NCBI GenBank assembly: GCA_963757265.1
Contig: CAVWRA010000011.1
Location: forward strand, 434,001-498,000
Length of the DNA stretch: 64,000 nucleotides
Direction of reading: 5' to 3'
From: CAIVVT01 sp963757265
GTDB lineage: Bacteria > Acidobacteriota > Terriglobia > Bryobacterales > Bryobacteraceae
How positions within the stretch are numbered: position 1 is the stretch's first letter; every line of letters starts with the position of its first letter. The notes under the pieces are model-generated. The model was not told where the DNA came from, did no database searches, and was given only the letters and a program-made list of their open reading frames with translations. Both the position numbers and the translations under genes were made by a program. Shown here in pieces: positions 18,933 through 28,456 of this stretch.

Positions 18933-20383
18933 TGTCCACCCTCCGGCTCGGCGCTTTTTCCACCCTCGGGGTGCGCGCCCTCGGGTTTATCCCCGGGCTT
19001 ATCCCCGTGGGGCTTCTCACTCCCTGGTTGCGTCTCGGCGGGGGCGGAAGGCTGGGCGGAAGCGGGGAAGACGAGCCGGGTTACGCTTTGTGGGGCGAGA
19101 TATTGAGCGGTGACGCGGCGGACGTCCTCGGCCGAGACCTGGCGGTAGCTTTCGAGTTCGGTGTTGTAGCGCGCAGGGTCGCCGAGCAGGACGGCGCAGC
19201 GGCCGAGCGCATCGGCCTTGGATTGGACGCCCTCGCGGCCGGTGATGAAGCCGGCGATGATCTGGTTTTTGGCCTTGGTCAGCTCATCGGCGCCGGGCGG
19301 CGTTTTTCCGAGTTCCTGGATGACGCTCTGGAGGCCGGCGGAGAGCTTTTCGATGTCCTTGCCCTGATTCACGACGGCCGCGCCGAAGAAGAACGACGGC
19401 CCCTCGAGCGACTGGGCCTGGCCGAAGGCGTACTGGGCGAGCTGTTCCTCGTAGACCAGTTTGCGGTAAATGCGCGAGCTCTGGCCGGAGCTGAGCAAGA
19501 TGCCGGCGACGTCGAGGGCGTAGGTGTCGGGACTGCTCATCGGCGGCAGGATCCAGGACAGCGTCACGGCGGGAAGAGGAATGTTGGCCAGCTTGACGGC
19601 GCCGCCATTGGGTGCGGTGTGGGGCGGTTCGACGGCGGTCACGCACGGGACTTCGCGGCCGCGCGGGACGGGGCCGAGGTGAAGGCGGGCCAGCCGGAAG
19701 GCTTCGGCGGCGCTGAAGTCGCCGACCAGAACGAGGGTCGCGTTGTTGGGGACGTAGAAGGTGGAGTGGAAATCCTGGACGTCCTTGAGGACAGCGCGTT
19801 CGACATCCTCGACCGAGCCGATGGGCAGGTGTTTATAAGGATAGACCTTATAGGTTGCCGCGAGGACGGCCTCGGAGACCAGTCCATAGGGCTGGTTCTC
19901 GAAGCGCATGCGGCGCTCTTCCTCGACCACCTGGCGTTCTTTGGTGAAATTCTCCTGGCTGACGTCGAGCGAGGCCATGCGGTCGGCCTCGAGCCACAAC
20001 ATGCGTTCCAGGTAGTTGGAGGGAAAGGTCTCCCAATAGACGGTCTGGTCGAAGCTGGTGTAGGCGTTGACCTGGCCGCCAGCCTGGCGGACCAGCCGCA
20101 TGTGCTGCTCGGGGGCGACGTTTTTGGAGCCGCGGAACATGAGGTGCTCGAACAGATGGGCGAAGCCGGTGCGGCCGATCTGCTCGTCCTTGGAGCCAAC
20201 GTGATACCAGACCTGGAGGTTGGTGACGGGGCGGGTGCGGTCCTCCGCGAGGACGATGTTGAGGCCGTTGGGGAGGGTTTCGCGCAGGAGCTTGAGATCG
20301 GGCGGAGAGTCGGAGGCGGGCTCGGCGCCGGCCAGGAGGGTACCGCGCAGGGCGGGGGATGTGTTTCCCAGTAGCGAACTCAT
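18929..20383 (-). CDS. M16 zinc peptidase, catalytic subunit
   Basis: A 484-residue peptidase with the inverted zinc motif HLFEH (His76, Glu79, His80) and the third ligand Glu156 in VVEEERRMR, exactly 76 residues on. LPNGLNIVLAEDRTRPV and YHVGSKDE are typical of M16B. I see no strong signal peptide after ATG 20383. A longer frame from 20527 adds residues not matching the family. The last codons overlap the partner gene (ATGA), so the two are translated together and probably form a heterodimer degrading peptides in the periplasm. Confidence 0.9.
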   Translation of the reverse strand: MSSLLGNTSPALRGTLLAGAEPASDSPPDLKLLRETLPNGLNIVLAEDRTRPVTNLQVWYHVGSKDEQIGRTGFAHLFEHLMFRGSKNVAPEQHMRLVRQAGGQVNAYTSFDQTVYWETFPSNYLERMLWLEADRMASLDVSQENFTKERQVVEEERRMRFENQPYGLVSEAVLAATYKVYPYKHLPIGSVEDVERAVLKDVQDFHSTFYVPNNATLVLVGDFSAAEAFRLARLHLGPVPRGREVPCVTAVEPPHTAPNGGAVKLANIPLPAVTLSWILPPMSSPDTYALDVAGILLSSGQSSRIYRKLVYEEQLAQYAFGQAQSLEGPSFFFGAAVVNQGKDIEKLSAGLQSVIQELGKTPPGADELTKAKNQIIAGFITGREGVQSKADALGRCAVLLGDPARYNTELESYRQVSAEDVRRVTAQYLAPQSVTRLVFPASAQPSAPAETQPGSEKPHGDKPGDKPEGAHPEGGKSAEPEGGQ

Positions 20384-20592
20384 GAGGTATCTGATTTGAG
20401 GGTAGCATCGCCGCGCCCGGTCTTTGCCGGGACACCCCGGTTCGCCCGTTCCGATGGGGCCACGAAGGCGTGATTCAATGAGGCCAACGGGGACGGCAAA
20501 ATACTGCTTTAAACCATATGAAATCAACGCATTAATAATGTTGACAGCAGGCTCGTTCGGGCGCCAAGATCCTGCAGGAGAGGAGTCAAGTC

Positions 20593-21259
20593 ATGTTTTC
20601 CCGCACAGCCATATTTCGCGTGGCGCTAGTTTTGGCTCTCGGTTTCTTGAGCGTTGCGCCGTCTCGCGCCGGAACCGTTACGACCTACTCCGACTATGCC
20701 AGTTGGAGCGCCGCCATGGCGGATATCACCAATGTGACCATCCCGGATCCGGGCGCGGGCACATCTGGCCTGGGCTACACTTTGATCGGATTGGGCAACG
20801 CGTCGGTGACTTACTCCGGCGTCATCTTCTCTGAAAGCGGGGGGCCCTTACAGGTGGAGTTCTTTAATATCGGCGTCGCCTGGAGTGGATATCCGGCGGT
20901 CGTGTCATCCGAGGTTCTGACCTCTGGGCTGGCCAACATTCTTATCACGTTGCCGGGAGACGTGACCGGATTGGCTTTGTATTACGGCACATGGGATCGG
21001 GCTGGACGTGACCTTCGGGCTCTCGAACGGCGACAGCGTAGTTCTGGGCAGCACAGTGGGCGCTTTTTCGGTGCCCGACTTCCTGGGGATCACCGATACG
21101 ACTCCCTTCGACTCGGTATTGGCCACTACTCCCGACTCGATTGGACTGAATCTGAATGATGTGTCGTATGGCACAATGATTCCGGAACCGGCGACGTGGC
21201 TGCTGCTGGCAGGCGGACTGGCTGTAGCCGGACTGCTGCGGCGCAGGCGCGTGAACTAA
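20593..21259 (+). CDS. PEP-CTERM sorting-signal protein, frameshifted here
   Basis: Secreted protein with a signal peptide (residues 1-26, cleavage near PSRAG) and, in another frame, a C-terminal PEP-CTERM anchor: IPEPATWLLLAGG, hydrophobic helix, then RRRR. Such proteins are processed by an exosortase and often linked to exopolysaccharide. The two halves join if one extra G near 20999-21001 is removed (TGG GAT CGG [G] CTG GAC GTG). The joined product is about 221 residues. A Shine-Dalgarno AGGAG precedes the ATG. No exosortase gene is in the window. Confidence 0.75.
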
Positions 21260-21337
21260 CCCCAAGTAGCACTGATCGGCTTTCATGGGCGGGCTCCGGA
21301 AGGGGCCGCCCGTGTTGTTTCTGTGCGGGTCGCGACC

Positions 21338-21517
21338 AGCCCGGATGTTTCACCAACAATCGGCTGCGGCGCGCGATAGGGCCGCATCTACTTCGTTGCC
21401 CTTGGTCGCCGTCCTCGACGTACTGTCAAGTACGCCTGCGGGCGGCTCCCGTCGGGCGCCTTGTATCTGCAGCCCTCTCATCGCGCCTCGCTGCGATCGT
21501 GGTGCAACATCCGGGCT
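21338..21517 (+). mobile_element. MITE-like element, copy 1
   Basis: A 180-bp unit bounded by terminal inverted repeats AGCCCGGATGT (21338-21348) and ACATCCGGGCT (21507-21517). It is almost identical to the unit at 30719-30902 and related to a fragment at 39722-39814. It encodes no transposase; short frames through it are accidental. The inner part includes GTACTGTCAAGTACG, itself a small hairpin. Non-autonomous element mobilised in trans is the likely nature. The flanks 21260-21337 and 21518-21639 hold no gene. Confidence 0.7.
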
Positions 21518-21639
21518 AGCCTGGGGCGGGGCGTATGCGGCATGGGTATCCAATGGCTTGGTCCGGAAGGCCGGAAACTGCAACAGCTCAATTTCAGGGG
21601 GGCCGCTACCGGCAGCGGTTTGGCGCGGCGGGGGCCGGG

Positions 21640-22782
21640 TCAGGAGTGCGGCGGGTCAGCGAATTCCGCGATCCGATCCTCGATCCTGCGGCGCAGGCCG
21701 CCGATGGTAATCAGCGCCTGCTGGAAGAGGCCCGGCGCAGTGGAGCGCGGGTAATCAGGAGGGGCGTCGCGGTCGAAACGGGAATAGCGCAGGCAGTGAT
21801 AGAGGCAGAACGAGTCGTCGCAGGGCCGGTCCGCGGCCAGCAGATCGAGCCGCCGCTCAAAGATGTTGCCGAGAAGCGTTTTACCCCCGCAGCGAAAGAT
21901 GTTGCCGTCATAACCGATGGAGACGAGCAGCCGGCCGGCGGAGCATGAGATGCCCGTGAAGTCGGGGAATCCGTCGAGAAAATTGCGATCGAGGAGCGGA
22001 TTGATGGTGGGGTGATGACGAAAAGGCTGGCCGGGGCAGGTCAGTGCGATTTGCTCGGCCTGCGCGGAGAAGTCGCGGAACTGTGCGCGCTCGGTAGGGG
22101 TGTAGGCCTGGGGATACCAGCGGCCCTGGTAGCGGCCTTTGAGGGCCTTGGGGATGAGTGGAACGCCCAGGGCCGTAAACGGTTGTGCCACGCGCGGGTA
22201 TTCGGAGAAAGCAGACGGGGTCATGACGAGCGAGGCGAAGAGCGGGAAACCGCGCTCGAGCAAGGAAGAAAGATTGGCCTGCAGATTGCGCCAGCCTTTG
22301 AGGCGATCGCGTTCCGCGACATGCACGCCACAGTGAACGGATTGGACGCGCGATACGTCGATGCTGGCCGCAAAATCGCGCACCCGGTTTGAGGAGAGGT
22401 TGGAATTGAGGGAGATGTAATGCCGCGAGGTGAGTGTCTGGCACAGGCGGACAAAGCCGGGGTAGAAGAACGGCTCGCCGCCGGTGATATGCAGCATTCA
22501 TGTTTTTCCCGTTGAATTGAAGAAGTCCAGGTACTGGTCCGGGGAGATTCGTCCGACCAGGCGGTGCTCTTTGGAAGCGCGTGCATCGCAGTAGGCGCAG
22601 ACATAGTTGCACAGCAGGTTGATCGACCAGTCGGCTTCGATGTCGTACGTCATAACGGGCAAACCGTTGATTATGGCGGTGGCCGGCGTTTGCGGCAGCG
22701 GGGCGAAGGTCCATTGTCCCAGAAGCGGATGAAAAAGGTCAGATGGCGGGGTGGAGAACTGCGGCGCGGCCGAGAGGCCCAT
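21640..22782 (-). pseudogene. Radical SAM/SPASM-like protein interrupted by in-frame TGA
   Basis: About 380 codons. The radical SAM cluster CNYVCAYC (CX3CX2C) appears about 60 residues in, and HITGGEPFFYPG supplies the usual GGEP motif. The C-terminal part has a second Cys-rich area (CSAGRLLVSIG, FRCGG, CDDSFCLYHC) like SPASM auxiliary-cluster domains. A TGA at 22498-22500 splits the frame between NSTGKT and MLHITGGEP, where relatives usually have Trp or a hydrophobic residue (TGG to TGA fits). Both halves are in the same frame, so this is a point nonsense change, not an indel. Function unknown. Confidence 0.75.
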
Positions 22783-22868
22783 CAGGCGCTCTATTGGAGA
22801 ACGGCGGAAGCCGAGTGGTAATCGGGGGACGGGGCGGCTCCGAGCAGGCCGACTGGGGCCTGAGCGGC

Positions 22869-23678
22869 TTAGGGATGGCGGTGCAGCACGTGGGTGGCGA
22901 GGTCTGGCCAGAACTCGCGAAAGACGTTGATGCCTGTATCGCGGCCCACAGCCCATCCATACTTGACTGCCAGGTCGCCGAGGCTGCGGTTGCCGGGCGG
23001 GTAGTAGGCCGCCGAAACGGCCTGGGCCATGCCGCGGCCGAAGACCTCGGAGGCATTGAAACTGGGATGGCCATGGTAGTCGGGCGTAATGACGGTGCGG
23101 GAAGCGGAGTAAACGAGCCGTTTCCAGAACCCGCCTTCCCCCATGGCGTAGTAGCGCTCATCCTGGTGGAAGACGGTGGGCAGGGCGAAGATGACCAGGT
23201 AGTTGCCGTCCACCTTATCGACGAAGCCGCGCCAGTAATACTTGCCGTAGCCCGAGATGCCGGTGCCGAGTGCCGGGTGGGCGCCGGAGACCTCGGCCTC
23301 GAGCGTGGTCAGGCCGGTGAAGACGAACGACGAGTAGTCGAAGCTGTTCTGGGTGGCGATTTTCAAGGCTTCGAACGGAGTGGGCGGCGGCGGGAGCGCG
23401 CCGGCGCTGACGGCGCGGTAGTTGGGCATCACACCGAGAATGCGCGTGGGTTGCGCCTTGGAGGCGTCGGGGGCCTGATGGGCGTCGCGCTTGGGGGGCG
23501 CGACGGCACCGGAGGCGGCTGGAGTGCCGGGCTGGATGGGGGCCGCGGCCAGGGCGGAAGGGTCGGAAACAGAGGGCGCGGGCGCTGGGGGCGCGCTTTG
23601 GGCCAACGCGGCGTTGGCCAGAAGAGCGGCCAGGAACAGAGATCCACAGCAACGGCTCAACACGCTGGGTCTTTCCAT
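22869..23678 (-). CDS. Secreted protein of unknown function
   Basis: A 269-residue exported protein. The chosen ATG (MERPSVLSRCCGS) gives a signal peptide of about 27 residues ending ANAALAQ, then a Pro/Ala-rich linker to about residue 75. The conserved part is rich in Tyr, Phe and Gly (GTGISGYGKYYWRGFVDKVD; DERYYAMGEGGFWKRLVYSASR). This pattern suggests a periplasmic or outer-membrane-associated protein, but I recognise no family. It lies 86 bp upstream of the radical SAM gene on the same strand. Confidence 0.75.
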   Translation of the reverse strand: MERPSVLSRCCGSLFLAALLANAALAQSAPPAPAPSVSDPSALAAAPIQPGTPAASGAVAPPKRDAHQAPDASKAQPTRILGVMPNYRAVSAGALPPPPTPFEALKIATQNSFDYSSFVFTGLTTLEAEVSGAHPALGTGISGYGKYYWRGFVDKVDGNYLVIFALPTVFHQDERYYAMGEGGFWKRLVYSASRTVITPDYHGHPSFNASEVFGRGMAQAVSAAYYPPGNRSLGDLAVKYGWAVGRDTGINVFREFWPDLATHVLHRHP

Positions 23679-23942
23679 GGCAAAGATGGCAGCAGCCCCA
23701 ATTTGGAATGCGGCTCCTTTCTGCAACAGACGATCTCCCGTGCCGATGAATGAACGCAAGCAACTGGAAATCACTATTGATTGGATGCGGAGTGCCGCTG
23801 CGCGGGTTGCATATTCGCTGGCAATTGAGACCATCTCAGGCGGTTGATGGCGTTAGAGGTTCAGCGCCAGTTCGGACGAGTGCTTGGAAGCGGCGCGCAA
23901 GTCAGGCCGCAGGCCAGGGCAGCGTGCGGCGGCGGGTTTATT

Positions 23943-23983
23943 CGTCAAGACCGCTTGACGTGGTATGGTTTCGCGGTTACCCT
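23943..23983 (+). promoter_or_regulatory. Promoter of the GYD-domain gene with overlapping inverted repeat
   Basis: TTGACG (23955-23960) and TACCCT (23978-23983) are spaced by 17 bp. The -35 box is part of a perfect 7-bp inverted repeat, CGTCAAG (23943-23949) and CTTGACG (23954-23960), a plausible operator. An AGGAGG ribosome binding site follows at about 23991-23996. The rest of 23679-23942 is without a recognisable gene. Confidence 0.5.
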
Positions 23984-24003
23984 CACAAGACAGGAGGTAG
24001 CAA

Positions 24004-24330
24004 GTGCCAAAGTATTTGATTCAGGGCAGTTATACTGCCGAGGGGCTGCAGGGGCTGAAGAAAGACACGGCTTCGGGGCGGCGGGCGGTGGTGCAGGCGG
24101 CGGTGAAGGCGCTGGGCGGGAAGGTGGAGAGCTTCCATTTCTCGTTCGGGAAAGATGACGTGGTGCTGATTGTCAACCTGCCGGACAACGCGGCGGCGAT
24201 GACGATAGCGGCCGCGGCGAGCGGGAGCGGGGCGGTGCGTCTGCACACGACGCCGCTGCTCACGGTGGAGGAAGCCGACAAGGCGCTGGCGGCCGAAACC
24301 AAGTACCGCGCGCCGGGCGCGGGCAAGTAG
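24004..24330 (+). CDS. GYD-domain protein
   Basis: A 108-residue small soluble protein of the GYD family (ferredoxin-like alpha/beta fold). The opening MPKYLIQGSYTAEGLQGLKK, the central FHFSFGKDDVVLIVNLPDN and the closing LLTVEEADKAL match the family pattern. Biochemical function is not established for these proteins. GTG start with AGGAGG spaced 7 bp upstream. It is a single-gene unit with its own promoter. Confidence 0.85.
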   Translation: MPKYLIQGSYTAEGLQGLKKDTASGRRAVVQAAVKALGGKVESFHFSFGKDDVVLIVNLPDNAAAMTIAAAASGSGAVRLHTTPLLTVEEADKALAAETKYRAPGAGK

Positions 24331-24524
24331 AGGCTGCTGAGCGTCCAAGACAACTTCTTCCAGGTCAGCAGATTCGGATCGACAGGGCCAGCGGCGGACG
24401 CTGGCCTTTTTTGCGCCGCGGGGCGCTGCGCTCAAACGCCCACAAGGCGGTCGGACTCGGTGTGCGTGCCGATCCAGACCCAGACGATCGTGTTTCCGCT
24501 TTGGCGGCCGAGCGCGCAGCGGCA

Positions 24525-24794
24525 CTACTTGGATTCGGGTGGACAAACGAACAAGTTGTAAAGCCAAGCCACCAGCAAGCCTGCAATTGCTCCGTCGACG
24601 AATCCGTAGATGCCGCCGAGGAGGGCATTGACGACACCACCGGAGGCGTGAAACCCGTAATAGATGGAGCTGATGGTCTTCAGAAACTCGACTCCATAGC
24701 TGGGGACCGCCAGGTTGACCAGGCCGGTGACCAGGAGCCCACAGCCCCACAGCAGGCCGCAGGCCAGAGCGAGAGATTTTGGAGAGAGACGCAT
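24525..24794 (-). CDS. Small two-helix membrane protein
   Basis: An 89-residue protein with two long hydrophobic stretches: residues about 8-30 (LALACGLLWGCGLLVTGLVN) and 50-80 (GVVNALLGGIYGFVDGAIAG, then a hydrophobic helix). An aromatic-Gly loop with YYGFHASGG lies between them. The ATG at 24794 has a near-perfect AAGGAGG upstream. The layout resembles small holin-like membrane proteins, but no family is certain and no phage genes are near. Confidence 0.7.
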   Translation of the reverse strand: MRLSPKSLALACGLLWGCGLLVTGLVNLAVPSYGVEFLKTISSIYYGFHASGGVVNALLGGIYGFVDGAIAGLLVAWLYNLFVCPPESK

Positions 24795-25073
24795 GTTGAC
24801 CTCCTTGCGGCTACGATTCGCACACAACGAACGACACAATATGACCGCATCCGATGCGACCGAGCCAGGATTTCGGCTGGGCTTCCCGGCCACAGGCGAT
24901 TGTACTCCAAACTCGCGTTTATCAGGTCCGTTGATCTGGTTTTTCGATGACGACGACTACAGCAGCCCTGCCGCCGCGCTGCGGATGGGCCTCGCGCTGG
25001 GTACGGGCCCTCCGAAATGGCTGCTGCCCCGCGTTGCGACTTAAGCGGCCAGGAAAAGGGCCGGAGGCCGGGG

Positions 25074-25847
25074 CTAGCGCTTGAGGAACAGTGAAATGGC
25101 CATGCCGAAGCCGATGGCGACGACGATGCGGCGGACGGCGGTGCGGCCGGCCTTGCGGGCCAGGCCGGAGCCGAAGATGCCGCCGGCGATGGCGGCCACG
25201 GCCATGAGCAGGGCGTAGGGCCAGTAGACCATCCGGTAAACGATGAAATAGATGGCGGCGATGCCGTTGATGGAGAGGGCGAAGAGGTTCTTGAGGCCGT
25301 TCATCTGATGGATGTCGGTCAGGCCGATGATGGCCAGGGCGGCGAGCATGAGGATGCCGATGCCGGCGCCGAAGTAGCCGCCGTAGAGGCCGACGAAGAG
25401 CTGGAAGACGAGCGCGCCAGCGAGCCATTTCCAGGAGCGGTGGTGGGCGGCATCGGCGGTGTTGAGCAGGCGCTGGACGGCCTCCTGGAGCATGAAAAGG
25501 AGCGTGGCGAAGAGGATCAGGAAGGGAACGAGGCGGTCGAAGATGGCGGGCGGGGTGAAGCGCAGGAGCCAGGCGCCAGCGAGGCCGCCGATGAGGCTGG
25601 GGACGAGCAGCGCGAGCATGCGCGGGCGGGCGGTGCGGAGCTCGCGGCGGAAGCCCCACATGCCGCCGAGCGAGCCGGGCCAGATGGCGACGGTGTTGGT
25701 GGCGTTGGCGGTGACCGAGTTCAGGCCCAGCCAGATGAGAGTAGGGAAAGAGACGAGCGTGCCGCCACCGGCGACGGAGTTAATGGCGCCGGCGGCGAAG
25801 GCGGCGACGAAGGCGAGAGCGGCGTGGAGGAGGTCGAGGTGGGGCAT
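25074..25847 (-). CDS. TauE/SafE-family anion exporter
   Basis: A 257-residue integral membrane protein with seven to eight predicted helices. The family hallmark GAINSVAGGGTLVSFPTLIWLG at residues about 20-42 (in two parts) and the second inverted copy GLYGGYFGAGIGILMLAAL near 155 are both present. Members move sulfite, sulfonates or related anions outward. The substrate is not deducible here. It stands alone; the A+T-rich DNA upstream (25905-26060) probably carries its promoter. Confidence 0.88.
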   Translation of the reverse strand: MPHLDLLHAALAFVAAFAAGAINSVAGGGTLVSFPTLIWLGLNSVTANATNTVAIWPGSLGGMWGFRRELRTARPRMLALLVPSLIGGLAGAWLLRFTPPAIFDRLVPFLILFATLLFMLQEAVQRLLNTADAAHHRSWKWLAGALVFQLFVGLYGGYFGAGIGILMLAALAIIGLTDIHQMNGLKNLFALSINGIAAIYFIVYRMVYWPYALLMAVAAIAGGIFGSGLARKAGRTAVRRIVVAIGFGMAISLFLKR

Positions 25848-25904
25848 CTACGGAAGGATCCAGGGCCGGGCAGGGGCAGGGCGGGAGGCTCCCGGACGGG
25901 AGTT

Positions 25905-26060
25905 CGTTGGAATTAGGGAAGCTACTTTCATCCTGGTTTTTGAAGCAATGAAACTAAATTGTGAGGAACAAAGCCAATTTTCCAGTTTGCTTTTTGCATT
26001 TAATAACTTACAAATAGTATTGTCATACTACTGATCACTTTTTCCAGCAGTGTCCAATTC
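25905..26060. other. A+T-rich intergenic segment
   Basis: A markedly A+T-rich stretch in otherwise G+C-rich DNA, upstream of the minus-strand exporter gene. It contains AGTAT and ATACT around TGTC near 26014-26030, a small inverted repeat, and TTATTAAAT-like sequence on the minus strand that could serve as a -10 region. No gene is visible between 25848 and 26358. Confidence 0.4.
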
Positions 26061-26358
26061 CAAATCCAGCGCAAGAGCCGAGGCCGCCGCGCAGGAGGCG
26101 CATGAGAGTCCTTCCGCAGGCGCATGGAAGGCCCCACTGCTACTACTCTAAGCCGGGTGTCAAGCGCGACGGGAAGTGGGTAGCGGGGGGCCGGGTGGCC
26201 CACGACCCAGGAGGTGAACTTCACCGCACAATCGTAGTGGCAAGGCGCGGATTGGGGGCTGCGAGCCTCAGCGTGCGGATTGACGCGCGGCAACGCAGGC
26301 ACCGCGGCACGCCACCAGGGGCTTGTGGCAAAGAAATTGTCGGAGCAGCCGTCTGCCT

Positions 26359-26480
26359 TGCGGTCGCGGCCCTGAAACGAACCCGGACGTTGACACGAAT
26401 GTCGACGCGGCAGGCACGAATGCCTGCGCCACAGGACGCAGCACGACCGCTCCCTTACGGTCACGGCTCAGTAACACAAC
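26359..26480 (-). repeat. Dispersed hairpin-rich repeat, copy C
   Basis: Diverged member of the family at 372-533 and 12308-12456, recognised by GACACGAATGTCGACGCGG, the hairpin GCAGGCA...TGCCTGC and GACCGCTCCCTTACGGTC. It lacks the central CGACGAGAGTCGCGGAGG-type core present in copy D. Confidence 0.65.
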
Positions 26481-26547
26481 CGCTGTCTCGAATGTCGCCC
26501 CCTGACATTCATCTCCATGAGTGGCCCGCAGGGCCATGGCAACTCCT

Positions 26548-26690
26548 TAGCAATCGCGGCCCTGAAACGAACCCGGACGTTGACACGATCGTCGACGCGG
26601 CAGGCAAGAGTGCCTGTGCCACCCGCCTCCGCGACTCTCGTCGCTATGGCGGGCAAGCACAACCGCTCCTTGCAGTCGCGGCTCCGTCAG
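26548..26690 (-). repeat. Dispersed hairpin-rich repeat, copy D
   Basis: A second unit 70 bp beyond copy C, sharing with it the phrase CCCTGAAACGAACCCGGACG and having the complete core found in copies A and B. Copies C and D together form a partial tandem duplication in this 900-bp gene-free gap. Confidence 0.7.
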
Positions 26691-26748
26691 ACGGTCGCCG
26701 TAACAGCGGCTTGCAACCCGGTCGCGGCAATGGTGTCGCCGCGCCGAG

Positions 26749-28164
26749 CTAGTGGAGCAGGGGGCCTCCGATTGGCGCGGACGGCACGACGAAGCGCGGG
26801 ATGGGGGCGGTCTGCACCGTCGGAGCAGGGGTCCAGGGGGCGAAGCCGGCCATGGTGATGGTCACCTGAGCGGTCGGATCGTCGGGCGGAGGATAAATGG
26901 TCGGAGGGGCGACGATCTCGCCCCGGACGACCACTTCGAGAGTGGTTGTGACGGCCGGCAAAGCGGCCGGCACGGCCGCGATCTCATAGACAATCAGCGT
27001 GGTCCCGGTGATGTTCACCCATTGGGGGGAGGAATATGCGCCGGCGGCGGCGTTGGCGCCCAGGAAGGTGGTGTTGGGAGAGTAGGTACCGGTCTGGATG
27101 GGCATGACGGTGCCGCCGGAGCCATCGGCGTTGGGAGACTGGACATAGTTCGCCACGACGACGGTGCCGAGGACGGGGTCGCGGACCTCGATGGTGGCCG
27201 GGACGAAGAGGTCTATGAAGCTGGGCCAGGCGTCGTTGGGGTCGATGGAACCATTCGAGAAGACGAAGGCGAGACGGGTGCCCCCGTCTTTAGTGGGAGA
27301 TTCCCAACCGTTGACGGGAGGCGCAAAGGCATAGCTGTAAAGTTCCGCGAAATCCACGCCGAAGTACTGATAATTGGGGGGAGGAGGGGTGTGCCCGCCG
27401 CGGTTATGGGGGTGGCTGGGCGGCGGCGGGGGGGGACTGCAGACGATAGACACCTGCAGACTGGGCGCGGCATAGCCCAGGCCGACGGTGACGGTCGGCT
27501 GCTGGACGCCATTGAGGAGCGGCAGGAAGATGTTGCCGGGGTTGGCCTGGTTGGCCGCATTCCTGGTCTGGCTGGCGGAGGCCCAAAGCGTGAGAACGAG
27601 CGGACCGCCGAAGTAGGGCGGGTTGCTGGCCAGGCCGAGGGCGCTGACGCGCAGATTTTCGATGGTGATATAGACGGTATCGGGAGCGGCGGCGGTGCTG
27701 TGGTCGCCGGCGGGATTCATATTGACGTGAGAGAAGATCACCGCGCCGCCGGAGGCGCCATTGGCAGCGTAAATCCCGGATTTGGCGGCGTAGAAGGTGT
27801 AGGTGCCCTCGCTGGTGCTGATGCCATGGGGGACGACCTCAACCGTCAGCTGTGGTTCGCTGGCGCCGCCGATCATCGCCGGGGATACGGTCAGCGGAGC
27901 ATTGCCGGGGAAGGTGACTTCCCAGTCATAGAGGGTGCCCGACGTCCGGGGCGTGCCGATGTTGGGCAACTGATTGTAAACGGTGCAGGACAAAGTGATG
28001 GCCGGCAGCAACTCAGTCTGGCTTTCCTGACGCAGCCGGGCGGTCTGCTGGTTATAGAAGCCGCACGAGACGACGGGCGCGCCCGCGGGCGAAGCAGCCA
28101 GAGCGATGGCGGAAACGAGTGCGAGCAGTGCGATGATCGGGGCTAACCGGCGAAATCTGATCAT
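26749..28164 (-). CDS. Secreted protein of unknown function
   Basis: A 471-residue exported protein. ATG 28164 gives a signal peptide (FRRLAPIIALLALVSAIALA, cleavage near residue 24) and GAGGAGAGG lies upstream. The mature protein is rich in Thr, Ser, Pro, Gly and beta-strand-like segments. A Pro-rich hinge near residue 245 (CSPPPPPPSHPH) separates two probable beta domains. No catalytic motif is visible. A structural or surface role is suggested, not shown. A long plus-strand frame over the same DNA is a composition artefact. Confidence 0.75.
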   Translation of the reverse strand: MIRFRRLAPIIALLALVSAIALAASPAGAPVVSCGFYNQQTARLRQESQTELLPAITLSCTVYNQLPNIGTPRTSGTLYDWEVTFPGNAPLTVSPAMIGGASEPQLTVEVVPHGISTSEGTYTFYAAKSGIYAANGASGGAVIFSHVNMNPAGDHSTAAAPDTVYITIENLRVSALGLASNPPYFGGPLVLTLWASASQTRNAANQANPGNIFLPLLNGVQQPTVTVGLGYAAPSLQVSIVCSPPPPPPSHPHNRGGHTPPPPNYQYFGVDFAELYSYAFAPPVNGWESPTKDGGTRLAFVFSNGSIDPNDAWPSFIDLFVPATIEVRDPVLGTVVVANYVQSPNADGSGGTVMPIQTGTYSPNTTFLGANAAAGAYSSPQWVNITGTTLIVYEIAAVPAALPAVTTTLEVVVRGEIVAPPTIYPPPDDPTAQVTITMAGFAPWTPAPTVQTAPIPRFVVPSAPIGGPLLH

Positions 28165-28456
28165 TTTCCTCTCCTCGCGAAGCGCATTGGGGCCCAAGGG
28201 GGATGCGTGTTTCGTCTTAACCAAGGATACTGTACCAGGATTTCCGCTTGCGATCGTGGACAGGAACGATTGTACATCCAACTGAGGCTGCGGGAGCAGT
28301 TTTTCATCTCCGGCGGATTGGCGCGCGGCAGCGCAGTCAGTGCTGCACGCCACTAGAGTCCACTTCAGCGTGGTGGTATGCTCGGGGCAGCCGTGGCCGG
28401 GCGAGGCCCGGCCGAGGTCATCATCTACCGCTTTGACGCATGAAGGACCAGTGCGC

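Noticed and set aside
22495..22503. Selenocysteine at TGA in the radical SAM gene
   Set aside because: The position is not a cysteine in the family pattern and no obvious SECIS-like hairpin follows directly; a nonsense change is simpler.
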